Shown: in pieces, positions 1 to 10,312 of the stretch
Numbering within the stretch: the stretch's first letter is position 1
How the letters are laid out: every line of letters starts with the position of its first letter
NCBI GenBank assembly: GCA_023614405.1
Contig: CM042696.1
Span: 340,247,211 to 340,311,210, forward strand
Source: Avena insularis
Lineage: Eukaryota > Streptophyta > Magnoliopsida > Poales > Poaceae
DNA: 64,000 nucleotides
Direction: 5' to 3'
Program-made: the position numbers and the translations under genes
The notes under the pieces: generated by a model
Databases searched by the model: none
Seen by the model: only the letters and a program-made list of their open reading frames with translations
What the model was told of the DNA's origin: nothing

Positions 1-152
1 AACTGAATTCACCGGGACCCTGCCAAATTTGATAGGGGAATTCAGCGCCTTGAGTATACCTGACCTCTCCAGCAACAACCTTGTTGGACTTATACCACCT
101 AGACGACTAGACTTGGGAATTTGGTGAGTTTAACCACCCTTGATCTCGAGGG
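1..152 (+). pseudogene. LRR receptor-like gene, fragment 1
   Basis: Reading from base 2, the sequence encodes plant extracellular leucine-rich repeats of the LxxLxLxxNxLxGxIP type (for example PDLSSNNLVGLIPP). Such repeats form the ectodomain of receptor-like proteins and kinases at the plasma membrane. The frame breaks near 114-122, where one A is missing from what should read GNLVSL, and resumes as TTLDLEG up to 152. The piece ends at an 8-bp duplication, ctcgaggg (145-152), repeated at 3190-3197 on the far side of a hAT insertion; removing the insertion gives a continuous LEGNQLNGN. The N-terminus lies upstream of the window. Kinase or tail class cannot be decided here. Confidence 0.85.
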
Positions 153-753
153 CAAGGCCGGCCCTGAGGGGGGTCTAGAGGGGCAGCCGTCCTGGGCCCC
201 GGAACCAAGGGGGGCCTAGATCCCAGGTAGCTATTAGAGAAAATCTTGTGCGACACCCTTAGAGTAGGAAGAGGATTCCTCTTATTTTAGGGAGACCAGA
301 ATGAACGTTATGTAATCAACAAATGATTGTACGATGTTTCTAGTGGCTTGGATGTTGGGCCCTTTTTCTTTTATTAGCTAGGCCTTCTTCCTTCTGTTAG
401 AACGGACTCTTTTTCCCTTTACCTACAAAGAGATTAAGTGAGGTGGGGCCAATAGGCTAGAAGTAAAAGGATTCAAGAAATATCAGTCGATCGATGCAAT
501 TTCCTGATCAAAACAAAAATTAGAACGCATTTTTGTAGGGAGCGCTCATTTTTCTAATACTTGGTAAAGGTGTAATTGCAAGATTATAACTTCAGTACAC
601 GTTTAATTCTTCATTAATTGGAAGCCGTGGTGGCATTTTTAGGCTGTTCTCTCGACGAGAGGGGGAGACGATCGATTAATGGCCCTCTCATTAACATGTC
701 CTTTATCAACGATTTGCACAGTTCACATACATAAATGATTTGCATGTCATTCG

Positions 754-916
754 TGAAAGAGTATGAGATTGGCGGAATATGATGGATATATTATTGAGCC
801 TCATGGGCGAGTATATATAGGCGTACAGAGATCAACTTGGAGTACAAGACGAGTTAGGCTAGAATCCTAACTATCCTAAACTACCACAATAACCGTGTAC
901 GTATCATACTCTAACA
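754..916 (-). repeat. 3' LTR of short-LTR element, copy 1
   Basis: About 163 bp, bounded by TSD attcg on the left and by a purine-rich tract (minus strand gcgtgggga) at 917-925 on the right. It matches the LTR at 2756-2913 with a few substitutions and a small indel. Confidence 0.85.
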
Positions 917-2743
917 TCCCCACGCAGTCGTAGCGGTAACGTCGTGAACAACCGGAACGTCGTGGACGGTCAGACAAGATATGAACCGAAGTAGCATCCA
1001 GTAGGCTAACATCCCCCCACAGTCGTCTTGGACAATGTCGCCTCGTGGTATCTTGAACTGTAGACGAAGCTGGTGATGCTCAAGCGAGGTGGTAGCCCTT
1101 TTGCCGATGTCAAGGGAGCCGAGAGTGTGAGGCGGTGCCATTGTCGAGGTAGCCGTGCAATGGGTCACCATGGTCGATGTCGTGGTCAGGGATGCCCTTG
1201 TCGAGGTAGCCACACGTGAAGCCGCATGCGCATAGTGTGCGAGGAGGATGACGGAGACGTGTCGAGGCAGTCGTTGAGGGTGTCAATGCCGAAGTCGATG
1301 CACTCCGAGCCATCGAGGACGGGATGCAGCCATAGTTTTGCCAGAACTAGGCGCATGTCGGGGACGAACGCACACTCCAGTTTTGCCAGAACCAAGTATG
1401 CAAAGAAGAACTCATCAGTGACGCGGTCGAGGCAGTCGTAGAGGGGTCAATACCAAAGAAGATGTTGTTGAAGCCGATGAAGACGAGGTGCCGATCCGAG
1501 TTTGCCAGACTCGAGAACGCGTCGGGGACAAAGGCACTCCCGGTGTTGCCAGTACCTGGCGTGTGGGGGCAGGGACCATCATGAACTTGTCGCCATGTCA
1601 GAAAGAATAGCAGAGGAAGCCTCCAGAGCGGTTGTGACGTGCAGAGCGGCTAAGGGAGAGATGTCGGCGCTGTCCGTGGTTGTCGGAGTAGAATAGCAGG
1701 TGGTGTAGTCGGGGATGAGGCGATGCCGCTGGTGGCAAAGTTGTAGTGGACGAAGACGTAGAAGGCGATGAAACCAGCGACGACCTGGGTTAGTCATGCT
1801 GGATGCCTAGAGTGGCGATGGGGTAGTCGGTGGGACCTGCGACGGCGAGAGGGCGCCCTGCAGGTTACCTTGTGAAGCGCGGCGGCGGTGCTCGAAGTAG
1901 GCGAGGAAGACCCGGCGACGTGACGAAGACCATGTGGAGACGGAAGTGATCCTCGCCGTAGGAGACGGCACGGTGAAAGTCGAGGCCGTCGATGCACGAC
2001 GACAGCGAAGTAGACTGCATGCAGCCACGCTACGACCCGAGGGGGCGACATAGCTACAGGGCACAAGTCGGTGCATCGGCTGGCAGACCACCAGCGACGT
2101 ACACGCCAAGGAAGGCGCGTTGGAAGGCGGTAGCATGGACCAAAGGCGACGGCATTGCGGCCCGACGAGGCCCCAAAGTGGCAGCCCGTAGCCCGATCGG
2201 TGGTAGGCGCGTGCTCGGGGACGTGCTTGGCATAGACAGGCGCGGGATCGGTTGATCAGACCGACGGTGCACCGTATGCGCCATGGCATGGACGACGTGT
2301 AGATCGGATTCGATAGCGACGTTGTCGGTGAAGTCCCTAACGATGATGACAAAGAGGATCCAAGGGGGGCGGCCGCGGTAGCCTTCCGAGGAAGGTGTAG
2401 CAGCCGTCCGCGGTGCACGGCAGCCAGCCGTGAGGCCGCGACAGCCTGCCGAGGCAGGCGTAGCTGCGGAGGGGGCAGGCGCACGGACGCGATGTAGATC
2501 CTCGATGCCGATGGTCGGAGTAGAGGTGTGGCGATGACGATGGCGGTGGGCGACTCAATCCGATCTAAGATCGGTAAACCAAAAAAAAAGCCGATCAAGA
2601 GATTGGAGAAAAAGACTTACAAGACAGCCGATCACGGTCCGGCAGACGAACCCTGCATACGGGTTGCGTAGCCCCCGGTGGAGATCATGGAGATCGATCT
2701 CCCCAGGGGCATCACGGCGGAATCTAGGGTTTGAGATCGATTT

Positions 2744-2755
2744 AGGCTAATACCA
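2744..2755 (-). other. Primer-binding site of short-LTR element
   Basis: On the minus strand this reads tggtattagcct, immediately after the 5' LTR. The usual plant Copia site is tggtatcagagc. Copy 2 has the closer form tggtatcagtct at 22029-22040, so this copy has drifted. Confidence 0.7.
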
Positions 2756-2913
2756 TGAAAGAGTATGAGTTTGGTGGAATATGATGGATATATTATTGAA
2801 CCTCATGGGCGAGTATATATAGGCGTACGGGGATCAACTTGGAGTACAAGACGATTTAGGATAGAATCCTAACTATCATAAACTACCACAATAACCGTGT
2901 ACATACTCTAACA
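2756..2913 (-). repeat. 5' LTR of short-LTR element, copy 1
   Basis: 158 bp, TG...CA bounded on the minus strand and followed on the right by TSD attcg (2914-2918). It contains a TATA-like tatatata on both strands at 2814-2821. Confidence 0.85.
2814..2821 (-). promoter_or_regulatory. LTR TATA box (short-LTR element)
   Basis: On the minus strand, cctatatatactc lies roughly in the middle of the LTR. The same motif occurs in copy 2 at 21963-21970. Position and sequence fit an LTR core promoter; activity is inferred. Confidence 0.5.
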
Positions 2914-3189
2914 ATTCGTTCATGAATTTCTTCGTTGATGGTGCCGCTTCTCTCACGGTGACATCAAACGGTCATGCCATTTAAAATGTATGCATTAGTA
3001 AATAAGCATGAATTAAATGAGTTACATATGTATTTTACCGGTGATTTAAGATAATGTCTGTCCATTATGTGATATCAATAATGGGTTCTGAACACACTTA
3101 AAATATGTAATATTTTACTAAATACTAGGGCTTAGGAGCATCGAATTTTAGGTTCGCCCTGGGCCCTTGAAATCTCGGGACCGGCACTG

Positions 3190-3405
3190 CTCGAGGGGAA
3201 TCAGCTAAATGGGAATGTACCAACTTAAATTGGTGCCCTTACTGCTTTGACTTATTGGACATGAGTAACAACATCTTAACCGGAAGCATACCAGCCGAAC
3301 ATGGAAATTTAAGGAACTTGATTACCCTTATTCTCGCGGATAACAAAATTACTAGACATGTACCACCAAGGTTATGCATTCAACTAGCTTAACCATCCTA
3401 GACCT
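3190..3405 (+). pseudogene. LRR receptor-like gene, fragment 2
   Basis: Continues fragment 1 after the hAT element with consecutive repeats visible as pieces such as NQLNGNVPT, MSNNILTGSIPAEHGNLRN and LILADNKITRHVPPRL. There is a stop just after NVPT, a frame change near 3245-3255 where LTYLDM should read through, and another near 3371-3376 where one A is missing before MHSTSLTILDL. The fragment ends at the TSD gacct (3401-3405) of the Copia insertion. Joined to 9678, the text reads ILDLPDNHLSGN, which proves contiguity. At least two frameshifts and one stop mean it is not translatable. Confidence 0.85.
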
Positions 3406-4303
3406 TGTTGGAATATTAGGCAATTTCCCCATGAGATTAATTACCGAAATCAACAATATGTAAGCACTAGCAAATCTAAACACATGCAGCCAAACAACCA
3501 CATCGAGTAGATCTGAAAATCTAGCAAGAACTAGTGCATACAAAGAGAAGAATAACACGTACAGGTTGACCGAAAAGGTCATCATCGCAGCAGCACCTTG
3601 GTCATTGTTGTTGTCGCCCATGGTGCTGATGAGGTCGCCGGTTGCTGAAGAAGAACACACGATTGGAGGCGAGCAGTCGCGCCGAGACGCTCCCCAAAAA
3701 CCTTATCGCCCGTCTCCCGGTGCAGGATCTCAACGGACAGGGTTTAGGAGGCCTGCTCTCCCGGACAGTAGTGCACGCAGCCGCCGGGATGGGGAAGCCT
3801 AGAGAGCAACGCAGCAAGAGGAACACACAACAAGAGAGACTGAGAAAAGAACTAGATCGTCTAGATCTATCTGTCTCTCGCTCTATAGCCTGGGAGGTGA
3901 GTCGACCGAGTCGCCAGCGTTGGAAGACAAGGACACGCGTCAAACATGCACACGAATATTGACACGTAGCCAATAGCTGGTGCACCAAGCAAAAATTTAG
4001 TCTTCCACAAAACGAGTTTCTAACATGAACTCGATTCATGAAACGCGATGCGCGTACGGGCGAGGCGAGGCAGGCAGCCGAGGAGGAGGAGTGCGCGTGG
4101 ACTCGTTCTCTTCTCACTCACTTAGTGGGAGTGAAACAGCTCACCTTATAAGCTGGTCCAACTCTCTCCCAACTAGCAATGTGGGACTAAACGTTGTCTC
4201 CCACAGAGCTCCCAAGCTTCCATAGTAGATGGGCCTTGAGATTTCAGGATTTATTATACTAGATGGGTTACCTACATGGGCCACAACCCATATAAATCTA
4301 ACA
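3406..4303 (-). repeat. 3' LTR of Copia A
   Basis: Starts tgttggaatatt on the plus strand and ends ataaatctaaca. The plus-strand end adjoins a pyrimidine tract (4304-4316), which is the polypurine tract on the element strand. Confidence 0.9.
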
Positions 4304-4850
4304 ATCCCCCACCAGATCTCAGAGACACATTATATGGCACATCAGTTCCAATCACTGTTTAATATACCTGCAGTTCAGTGGAGACTGTTAAGTTGAACTT
4401 CCACCTAGACAAAGACATACGCTTACTACAACTGAACAATGGACTATGCCTTGAATTGCCAGTCTTTCGCAGCAAGTTTCACTCAATGCCGTTACCGGTA
4501 CTTGGCTACCATAGGCTACCCCTCGGGTGGAGCTTATAAGTCACACTCCTCATCCTTTCATGAGCTTCCTAGAGATTCATCAAAATCTCATACACTGTGA
4601 CCAGCAGTGTAGCTCATATAAGTGTGTTCTTTCAAGATTGCTCTATAGGACAGCGTCTTTGCTCCTAAGGAGACAGTTAGAACACATTAAGATATAATAA
4701 ACCCTCCTTATAGTATACTATGAGAGAATTGCATCTGCAGCGGAGTGGGAGTATTAAAAGTTTCTCTCAACTCAGTTGTTTCGGTTTGTTTTCCTAGGTC
4801 CTAATTCACGGGATCTCCGATTACATAGGTTGGGTTACCCCCTTGACAAC
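4304..4850 (-). other. Copia A 3' untranslated interior and polypurine tract
   Basis: About 550 bp between the pol stop and the 3' LTR with no supported reading frame. The polypurine tract abuts the LTR (tctggtgggggat on the minus strand). I see nothing else in it. Confidence 0.6.
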
Positions 4851-6779
4851 TCACGTGGGTCTCAAACCCATCTCCCTCAATGCATTTTCTATCAACTTTC
4901 TTGATAGTCCTTTCATAAAAGGATCTGCCAGATTCTTAACCGTTTGGACATAATCCAATGCTATAACTTCGGAGTTTCTCAGCTTTCTGACAGACTTCAG
5001 TCTTCTCTTGACATGTCTTGAACTCTTCATATTGTCCTTAGAACTGTTCACTTTGACAATCACAGTTTGGTTGTCACAGTTCATAAGGATTGCCGGTATT
5101 GGTTTTTCAACCATAGGCAAATCTGTTAAGAGTTCACGAAGCCATTCTGCTTTGATAGTCGCAGTATCTAATGCTATGAGTTCTGCTTCCATAGTTGACC
5201 TCATTAAGATGGCCTGCTTGCAAGACTTCCATGAAACAGCGCCACCACCAAGAGTGAATATATATCCACTTGTGGCCTTTATCTCATCAGCATCTGATAT
5301 CCAATTTGAATCACTATACCCTTTAAGTACTCTTGGATACCCGGTATAATGAATTCCATAGCTCACGGTTCCCTTTAGATAGCGCATTACTCTCTCAAGA
5401 GCATGCCAGTGATCATCTCCCAGGTTGGCCACAAACCGGCTAAGTTTGCTCACAGCAAACGAGATGTCAGGCCTCGTAGCGCAAGCTAAATACATAAGTG
5501 AGCCAATAATATGAGAGTATCTCAATTGATCTCTAGTTGCCTGTTGATTCTTTCGAAGCAACACACTAGGATCATAAGGTGTGGGAGAGGATTTGCAATC
5601 ATTATATCCAAATCTTCTCAACACCTTCTCCACATAATGTGATTGCACAAGTGTAATCCCATTATTCTCATCTCTCAGTAGCTTGATGTTTAGGATAACA
5701 TCAGCTTCTCCAAGATCCTTCATCTCAAAAGATTGAGACAAGAAGATTTTGACCTCATTAATCACTTTGAGACTTGTCCCAAAAATTAGCATGTCATCAA
5801 CATAGAGACATAGGAAAACTCCCTCACCCCCACCATGGCGGTAGTACACACATTTGTCAGCTTCATTTAAAACAAAGCACACAGATGTCAAAGTTCTTTC
5901 AAACTTCTCATGCCATTGCTTGGGAGCTTGTTTGAGGACATACAAAGATTTCTTCAATTTACACACCTTTCTCTCTTGACCTTCTAGTACAAAACCATCA
6001 GGCTGTTCCATGTAAATTTCCTCATCCAACTCTCCATTTAGGAAAGCCGTCTTAATGTCCATTTGATGAACGAGAAGATCGTGTGAGGAAGCCAGTGACA
6101 GTAGTACTCGAATTGTGGTCAATCTAGCCACAGGTGAGTAAGTATCAAAGAAATCTTCACCTTCCTTTTGGGTATAGCCTTTAGCCACAAGCCGAGCTTT
6201 GTATTTTTCAATAGTACCATCATCCCTAAGCTTCTTTTTAAATACCCATTTACATCCTACAGGTTTACACCCATATGGACATTCAGATATCTCCCACGTT
6301 CCATTAGCCAAGATGGAATCCATCACGCTTTGAACCGCTTCCTTCCAGTAGTCTGCATCCGGAGATGCAAAATCTTCTGAAATGGTAGTAGGAGTGTCAT
6401 CCACTAGGTACACAATGAAATCATTACCAAAAGATCTTGTGATCCTTTGTCTCTTTCTTCTTGTGGGATCTTCATTGTGATCCGAATCTAAACTCTCATT
6501 GTCTGATTGTTCATCAGTCTCCATGGGAGTTTCAGGTTCAGAAACTGGATCATATTCCTTATTAGATATGCTAGGCATATCTCTAATAGGAAATATATCC
6601 TCAAAGAATGTAGCATCTCTTGATTCAAAAATGGTACCAACACTCATGTCCTCCATTTCAGATTTCACCACAAGAAATCTGTAAGCAATGTTGTGAGAAG
6701 GATAGCCAAGAAAGACACAATCCATAGTTTTTGGTCCAAGCTTACGCTTCTTGTTGATTGGCATGTTGACCTTTTCCAA
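4851..6779 (-). pseudogene. Copia A reverse transcriptase-RNase H region of pol
   Basis: A 642-codon open frame forming the C-terminal part of a Copia polyprotein that copies element RNA into DNA. It opens with the end of the integrase region (VFLGYPSHNIAYRF), then an acidic linker. The RVT_2 reverse transcriptase follows, with WVFKKKLRDDGTIEKYKARL, MDIKTAFLNGELDEEIYMEQ and the catalytic YVDD (minus strand, 5793-5804). RNase H ends it, with GYSDSNWISD, TMEAELIAL and the tail ADPFMKGL. It is free of stops, but the start is not a true initiation codon because the frame continues from a broken integrase. One unusual change is LYVLKQAP, where plant Copia proteins normally have LYGLKQAP. The parent protein is not made. 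Confidence 0.9.
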
Positions 6780-7772
6780 ACAACCCCAAGTTCATAAGTA
6801 AGACAGTGTCAACCTTTTCTTCCCATTATTCAAATGGAGTAATCTCTTTATTCTTAGTTGAAACACGGTTTAGGACATGACACGAAGTCAATATAGCCTC
6901 CCCCACCATTCCTTGGATAAACCGGCAGTTTCTAACATGGCGTTAACCAAATCTGTTAGAGTCCGGTTTTTCCTCTCAGCAATCCCATTGGATTGAGGGG
7001 AATTGGGAGGCGTCCTTTCATGTATAATACCATGTTCCGAACAGAATCAATTGAACTCATTAGAAAAGTACTCTCCACCATGATCGAACTGAATTCTTTT
7101 GATCTTTCTCTCAAGTTGAGTTTCAACTTCTGCCTTATAGATTTTAAAGAAATCTAAGGCCTCATCTTTTGTTTTCAAGAGATATACATAACAGTACCTA
7201 GTAGAATCATCAATCAAAGTCATGCAATATTTCTTTCCACTAATTGTCAACACACCATTCATCTCACATAGATCTAAATGTATAAGCTCAAGAGGTGCCA
7301 GGTTTCTTTCCTCTGCAGGCTTATGAGGCTTGCGAGGCTGCTTTGCTTGCACACAAGCATGGCACTTAGAGCCTTTGACAATAGTAAATTTTGGAATTAA
7401 ACTCATACCAGCAAGCCACGACATACAACCAAAATTAATATGACAAAGTCGTGAATGCCAAACATTAGTTTCATTACTAGTAGTGCAAACATGGTTCACT
7501 ACATTATTACAGAAGTCTACCAATGAAAAAGGGAACATGCCTCTGCATTCATAGCCTTTTCCAACAAAGGTTCCATACTTAGACAATACAGCTTTATTGG
7601 ACTCAAATACCAACTTAAACCCATCTTTCATAAGACGAGAACCACCAACGAGATTCTTCTTGATAGAAGGGACATGATGCACGTTCTTCAATTGCACGAT
7701 CTTGCCCGAAGTAAACTTCAGATCTACCGTGCTAGAACCAAGAACAGTAGCATGTAACCCATTCCCCATCAT
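6780..7772 (-). pseudogene. Copia A GAG-pre-integrase and integrase
   Basis: A 241-codon frame (7047-7772) holds the GAG-pre-integrase zinc region (WHSRLCHINFG then CHACVQAKQPRKPH) and the integrase core with LIDDSTRYCYVYLL and FDHGGEYFSNEF. The usual D-R-G-G-E-Y has H for R. Downstream, 6780-7046 still encodes recognisable integrase text (TPPNSPQSNGIAERKNRTL) but is broken by several stops. Integrase would insert the element cDNA. The segment continues in order into the RT region and is the same gene. Confidence 0.85.
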
Positions 7773-7989
7773 GACTGAGGAATCTCGGGCCTAATAAGAG
7801 GTGAACATGGAAATGTCAGCACACACATGAACAATTGCACCCGTATCAACCCACCATTCTGTGGGTTGAAATACTGAAAAAATAGTAGGTAATAAATTAC
7901 CGTACCCAGAACCTGAAGTTTCTGCATCAGTATTGCCAATGACCATGCTGATAGATTTAGACCTCTGTCCAGCCTGACCCTTCTTTGCT

Positions 7990-8717
7990 TTCTTCTATGG
8001 ACAACGATGAGCCCAATGGCCAATCTCGCCACACACCCAGCAAGGTTCTTTATTTTCCTTGTTCTACCCCTTCTTCTTCTTGAAGTTGGTAGTCTGGCAA
8101 ACTTTGTTATTTCCTTTGGACTTGTGGGCATTTTTCTGTACCATATTGGCAGCAGAATGTCCGTCGGTTACACTAGTGTGTTTGTCTTTTTCCCTCGCCT
8201 TCTCTTTAACATCCAGAGAACCAATAAGATACTCAATAGAGAGCTCATGCCTCTGATGTTTCGAAGAAGTGGCAAAGTTCCTCCATGAAGGGGGAAGCTT
8301 AGCGACAATGCATCCCATGACAAACTTGTCCAGAAACACACACTTGAGGAGTTCGAGTTCCTTTCCCATGATCTGTAGCTCATGAGCCTGTTCTACTACA
8401 GATTGGTTTTCAACCATCTTGTAGTCATTGAACTGCTCCATAGCATACAGTTCACCACCGGCATCGGCATCACCGAACTTAGCGTCCAGCGCATCCCACG
8501 GTTCCTTGGCATCACGAATATACAAATATGCATCAACCAACTTGTCTCCAAGCACACTGAGTACAGAGCCAACACAAAGTACAGTGGCCTCCCTGAACGC
8601 TCTCTCTTCCTCGAGAGTAAGCGGACCTTTGGGAGTGCCATCTGTAACTTTTTCTATGGCCATAGGAGTGAGCCACAAGAGGGTTTTCCCTGGCCATCTC
8701 TTAAAATTGGCACCCAT
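7990..8717 (-). pseudogene. Copia A gag with zinc knuckle
   Basis: The likely start is the ATG at 8717, giving MGANFKRWPGKTLLWL, a typical opening of this Copia gag (capsid) group. The capsid part includes the UBN2-like stretch KEPWDALDAKFG and LPPSWRNFATSSKHQRHELS. A lysine-rich segment ends at a stop at 8064-8066. The same frame then shows an intact CCHC knuckle, CWVCGEIGHWAHRC (8001-8042), followed by another stop. Only 73 bp separate this ATG from the 5' LTR, and a primer-binding site cannot be recognised there. Capsid packages element RNA; this copy cannot make full-length protein. Confidence 0.85.
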
Positions 8718-8789
8718 AAAAGGGCTCGGTTTCAGCGAAGCAGCAAAGGCAGATGACGAAAATTTCCTAAATAAATAAGGTTTTTGGAT

Positions 8790-9677
8790 TATTGGAATAT
8801 TAGGCAATTTCCCCATGAGATTAATTACCAAAATCAACAATATGTAAGCACTAGCAGATCTAAACACATGCAGCCAAACAATCACATCTAGTAGATCTTA
8901 AAATCTAGCAACAACTAGTGCATACAAAGAGAAGAATATCACATACAGGTTGACCAGGAAGGTCATCATCGCAGCATCACCTTGGTCATTGTTGTTGTCG
9001 CCCATGGTGCTGATGAGGTCGCCGGTTGCTGAAGAAGAACACACGAACAGAGGCAAGCAGTCACGCCGAGACGCTCCCCAAAAACCGTATCGCCCGTCTC
9101 CCGGTGCAGGAACTCAAAGGACGGGGTTTCGGAGGCCTGCTCTCCCGGACAGCAGTGCACGCAGCCGCCAGGATGGGGAAGCCTAGAGACTAGTGGAGCA
9201 AGAGGAACACACGGCAAGAGAGACTGAGAAAAGAACTGGATCGTCTAGATCTGTCTGTCTCTCGCTCTATAGCCTGGGAGGTGAGCCGACCGAGTCGCCC
9301 CGCGTTGGAAGACAAGGACACGCATCAAACATGCACACAAATGTTGACACGTACCCAACAGCTGGTGCACCAAACAAAAATTTAGTCTTCCACAAAATGA
9401 GTTTCTAACTCGAACTTGGTTCACGCTTGGCGGCAGCGTCTTGGCGGGTGGCGGAGGAGGAGGAGTGCGCGTGGACTCCTTCTCTTGTTACTCACTTAGT
9501 GGGAGTGAAACAGCTCACCTTATAAGCTGGTCCAACTCTCTCCCAATTAGTAATGTGGGACTAAACGTTGTCTCCCAAAGAGCTCCCAAGCTGCCATAGT
9601 AGATGGGCCTTGAGATTTTAGGATTTATTAGACTAGATGGGATGCCTACATGGGCCGCAACCCATATAAATCTAACA
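8790..9677 (-). repeat. 5' LTR of Copia A
   Basis: 888 bp matching 3406-4303. Its interior end starts tattgg where the partner has tgttgg, so the terminal CA of the element-strand LTR is mutated to TA. TSD gacct follows at 9678-9682. Confidence 0.9.
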
Positions 9678-9926
9678 GACCTCCCCGACAATCACCTGAG
9701 TGGAAACCCAATGAGATAGGTTCTCTTAACAATCTGGTTTATCTTTTTTTTCTTTTTCGAAATGGGGTCGAGGCCTTGGCCTTTGCATGACAATCTGGTT
9801 TATCCGGACCTAAGCAACAACAGCCTTAGTGGTGTGATCATGGAAGAACACTTCACAAATCTAAAAAGTTTAAAGTCCATAAACCTGTCTTCTAATAATT
9901 TGAAGATTGTGGTGGATTCAGAGCAT
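9678..9926 (+). pseudogene. LRR receptor-like gene, fragment 3
   Basis: Continues the LRR ectodomain (LPDNHLSGN; then, after a 46-bp insertion, PDLSNNSLSGVI, LKSINLSSNNLKIVVDSE). The insertion at 9744-9789 duplicated 15 bases of the gene; excising it with one copy restores GSLNNLVYPDLSNNSLSG. The right edge near 9926 is set by where LRR text stops and LINE 5' sequence begins; the exact base is uncertain. Fragment 4 picks up the same repeat array at 18845. Confidence 0.8.
9744..9789 (-). mobile_element. 46-bp 5'-truncated LINE insertion
   Basis: The 15-bp sequence acaatctggtttatc occurs at 9729-9743 and 9790-9804 and brackets 46 bp that starts with a T-rich run. On the minus strand this is a short unique stretch (catgcaaaggccaagg...) ending in a poly-A-like tail. 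A long TSD with a 3' A-tail is the hallmark of target-primed reverse transcription. The unique part resembles the 3' ends of grass LINEs. This would be an extreme 5' truncation. Confidence 0.75.
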
Positions 9927-10312
9927 GATTTATGGGGGCAGCGGTAGGTGCTACCCCCGAACCAGCCAGCTCGGTATGGTAGGGAGAGAGCTGCTCACGT
10001 TTCTATCTTCAAAGTTTCAAAGTTGTATTCATTCCCTTCAAAAGCAGCCATTACTTTTCTTGGTTCTCTCCTTCTCTCTCATTGTTCTTCCTCTCTCTCA
10101 TTACTTTTTTTGCCGAAGCGGCCGTCTCCGTCTCCTCTACAAGCTACTCTGATAGCATCCGAACCTCTGGCCTGACACCCGAGCCTAGCTGGACCTGGCA
10201 GGGCAGCGGCTTGGGGCATACCGTTGGCCATGCCCTTGGATTGGCATCCTTCCTTCAGGCTGGAGTCAGCAGGGTTTGCATCGAGACACTGAGAGCGAGC
10301 GAGAACGAGAGC

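Larger units (their letters stand above)
754..2913 (-). mobile_element. Short-LTR Copia-like retrotransposon, copy 1
   Basis: Two direct repeats of about 160 bp flank an 1839-bp interior, with the 5-bp TSD attcg at 749-753 and 2914-2918. On the minus strand the LTR starts TGTTAGAGTAT and ends CTCTTTCA, followed at once by a primer-binding site resembling the initiator-Met tRNA complement, so the element runs right to left. The interior is GC-rich, has no recognisable gag, protease, integrase or reverse transcriptase, and has only frames that overlap each other in all phases. A second copy starts at 21867. I infer a non-autonomous LTR element. Confidence 0.85.
153..3189. mobile_element. Non-autonomous hAT DNA transposon (with nested retroelement)
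   Basis: The ends are imperfect terminal inverted repeats: the left starts caaggccggccctgag and the right, reverse complemented, starts cagtgccggtcccgag. An exact 8-bp TSD, ctcgaggg, lies at 145-152 and 3190-3197. The TIR style and 8-bp TSD are diagnostic of the hAT superfamily. Without the retroelement at 754-2913 (plus one copy of its 5-bp TSD) about 870 bp remain (153-753 and 2919-3189). They hold no transposase-like reading frame, so the copy must have been moved by a transposase from elsewhere. Confidence 0.88.
3406..9677 (-). mobile_element. Copia LTR retrotransposon A
   Basis: A 6.3-kb element with LTRs of 898 and 888 bp and an exact 5-bp TSD gacct (3401-3405, 9678-9682), inserted in the LRR gene. 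On the minus strand the order is gag, zinc knuckle, GAG-pre-integrase, integrase, reverse transcriptase, RNase H, which is the Copia order. The RT-RNase H part is an uninterrupted 642-codon frame while the upstream parts carry several stops and shifts. The LTRs differ by scattered substitutions of a few percent by eye, so insertion is not very recent. Confidence 0.92.

Noticed and set aside
3566..4117. Frames of 78-171 codons inside the Copia A LTR, repeated at 8950-9217
   Set aside because: They lie in LTR sequence, are present in both LTRs only because LTRs are identical at insertion, and match no domain.
8007..8288. Plus-strand hydrophobic frame opposite Copia A gag
   Set aside because: Antisense shadow of the Lys-rich gag and zinc-knuckle region.
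9940..9990. Exact left boundary and TSD of the long LINE
   Set aside because: Candidate short matches (gcag near 9938 and 18845) are too short to support a duplication, so no TSD is claimed.
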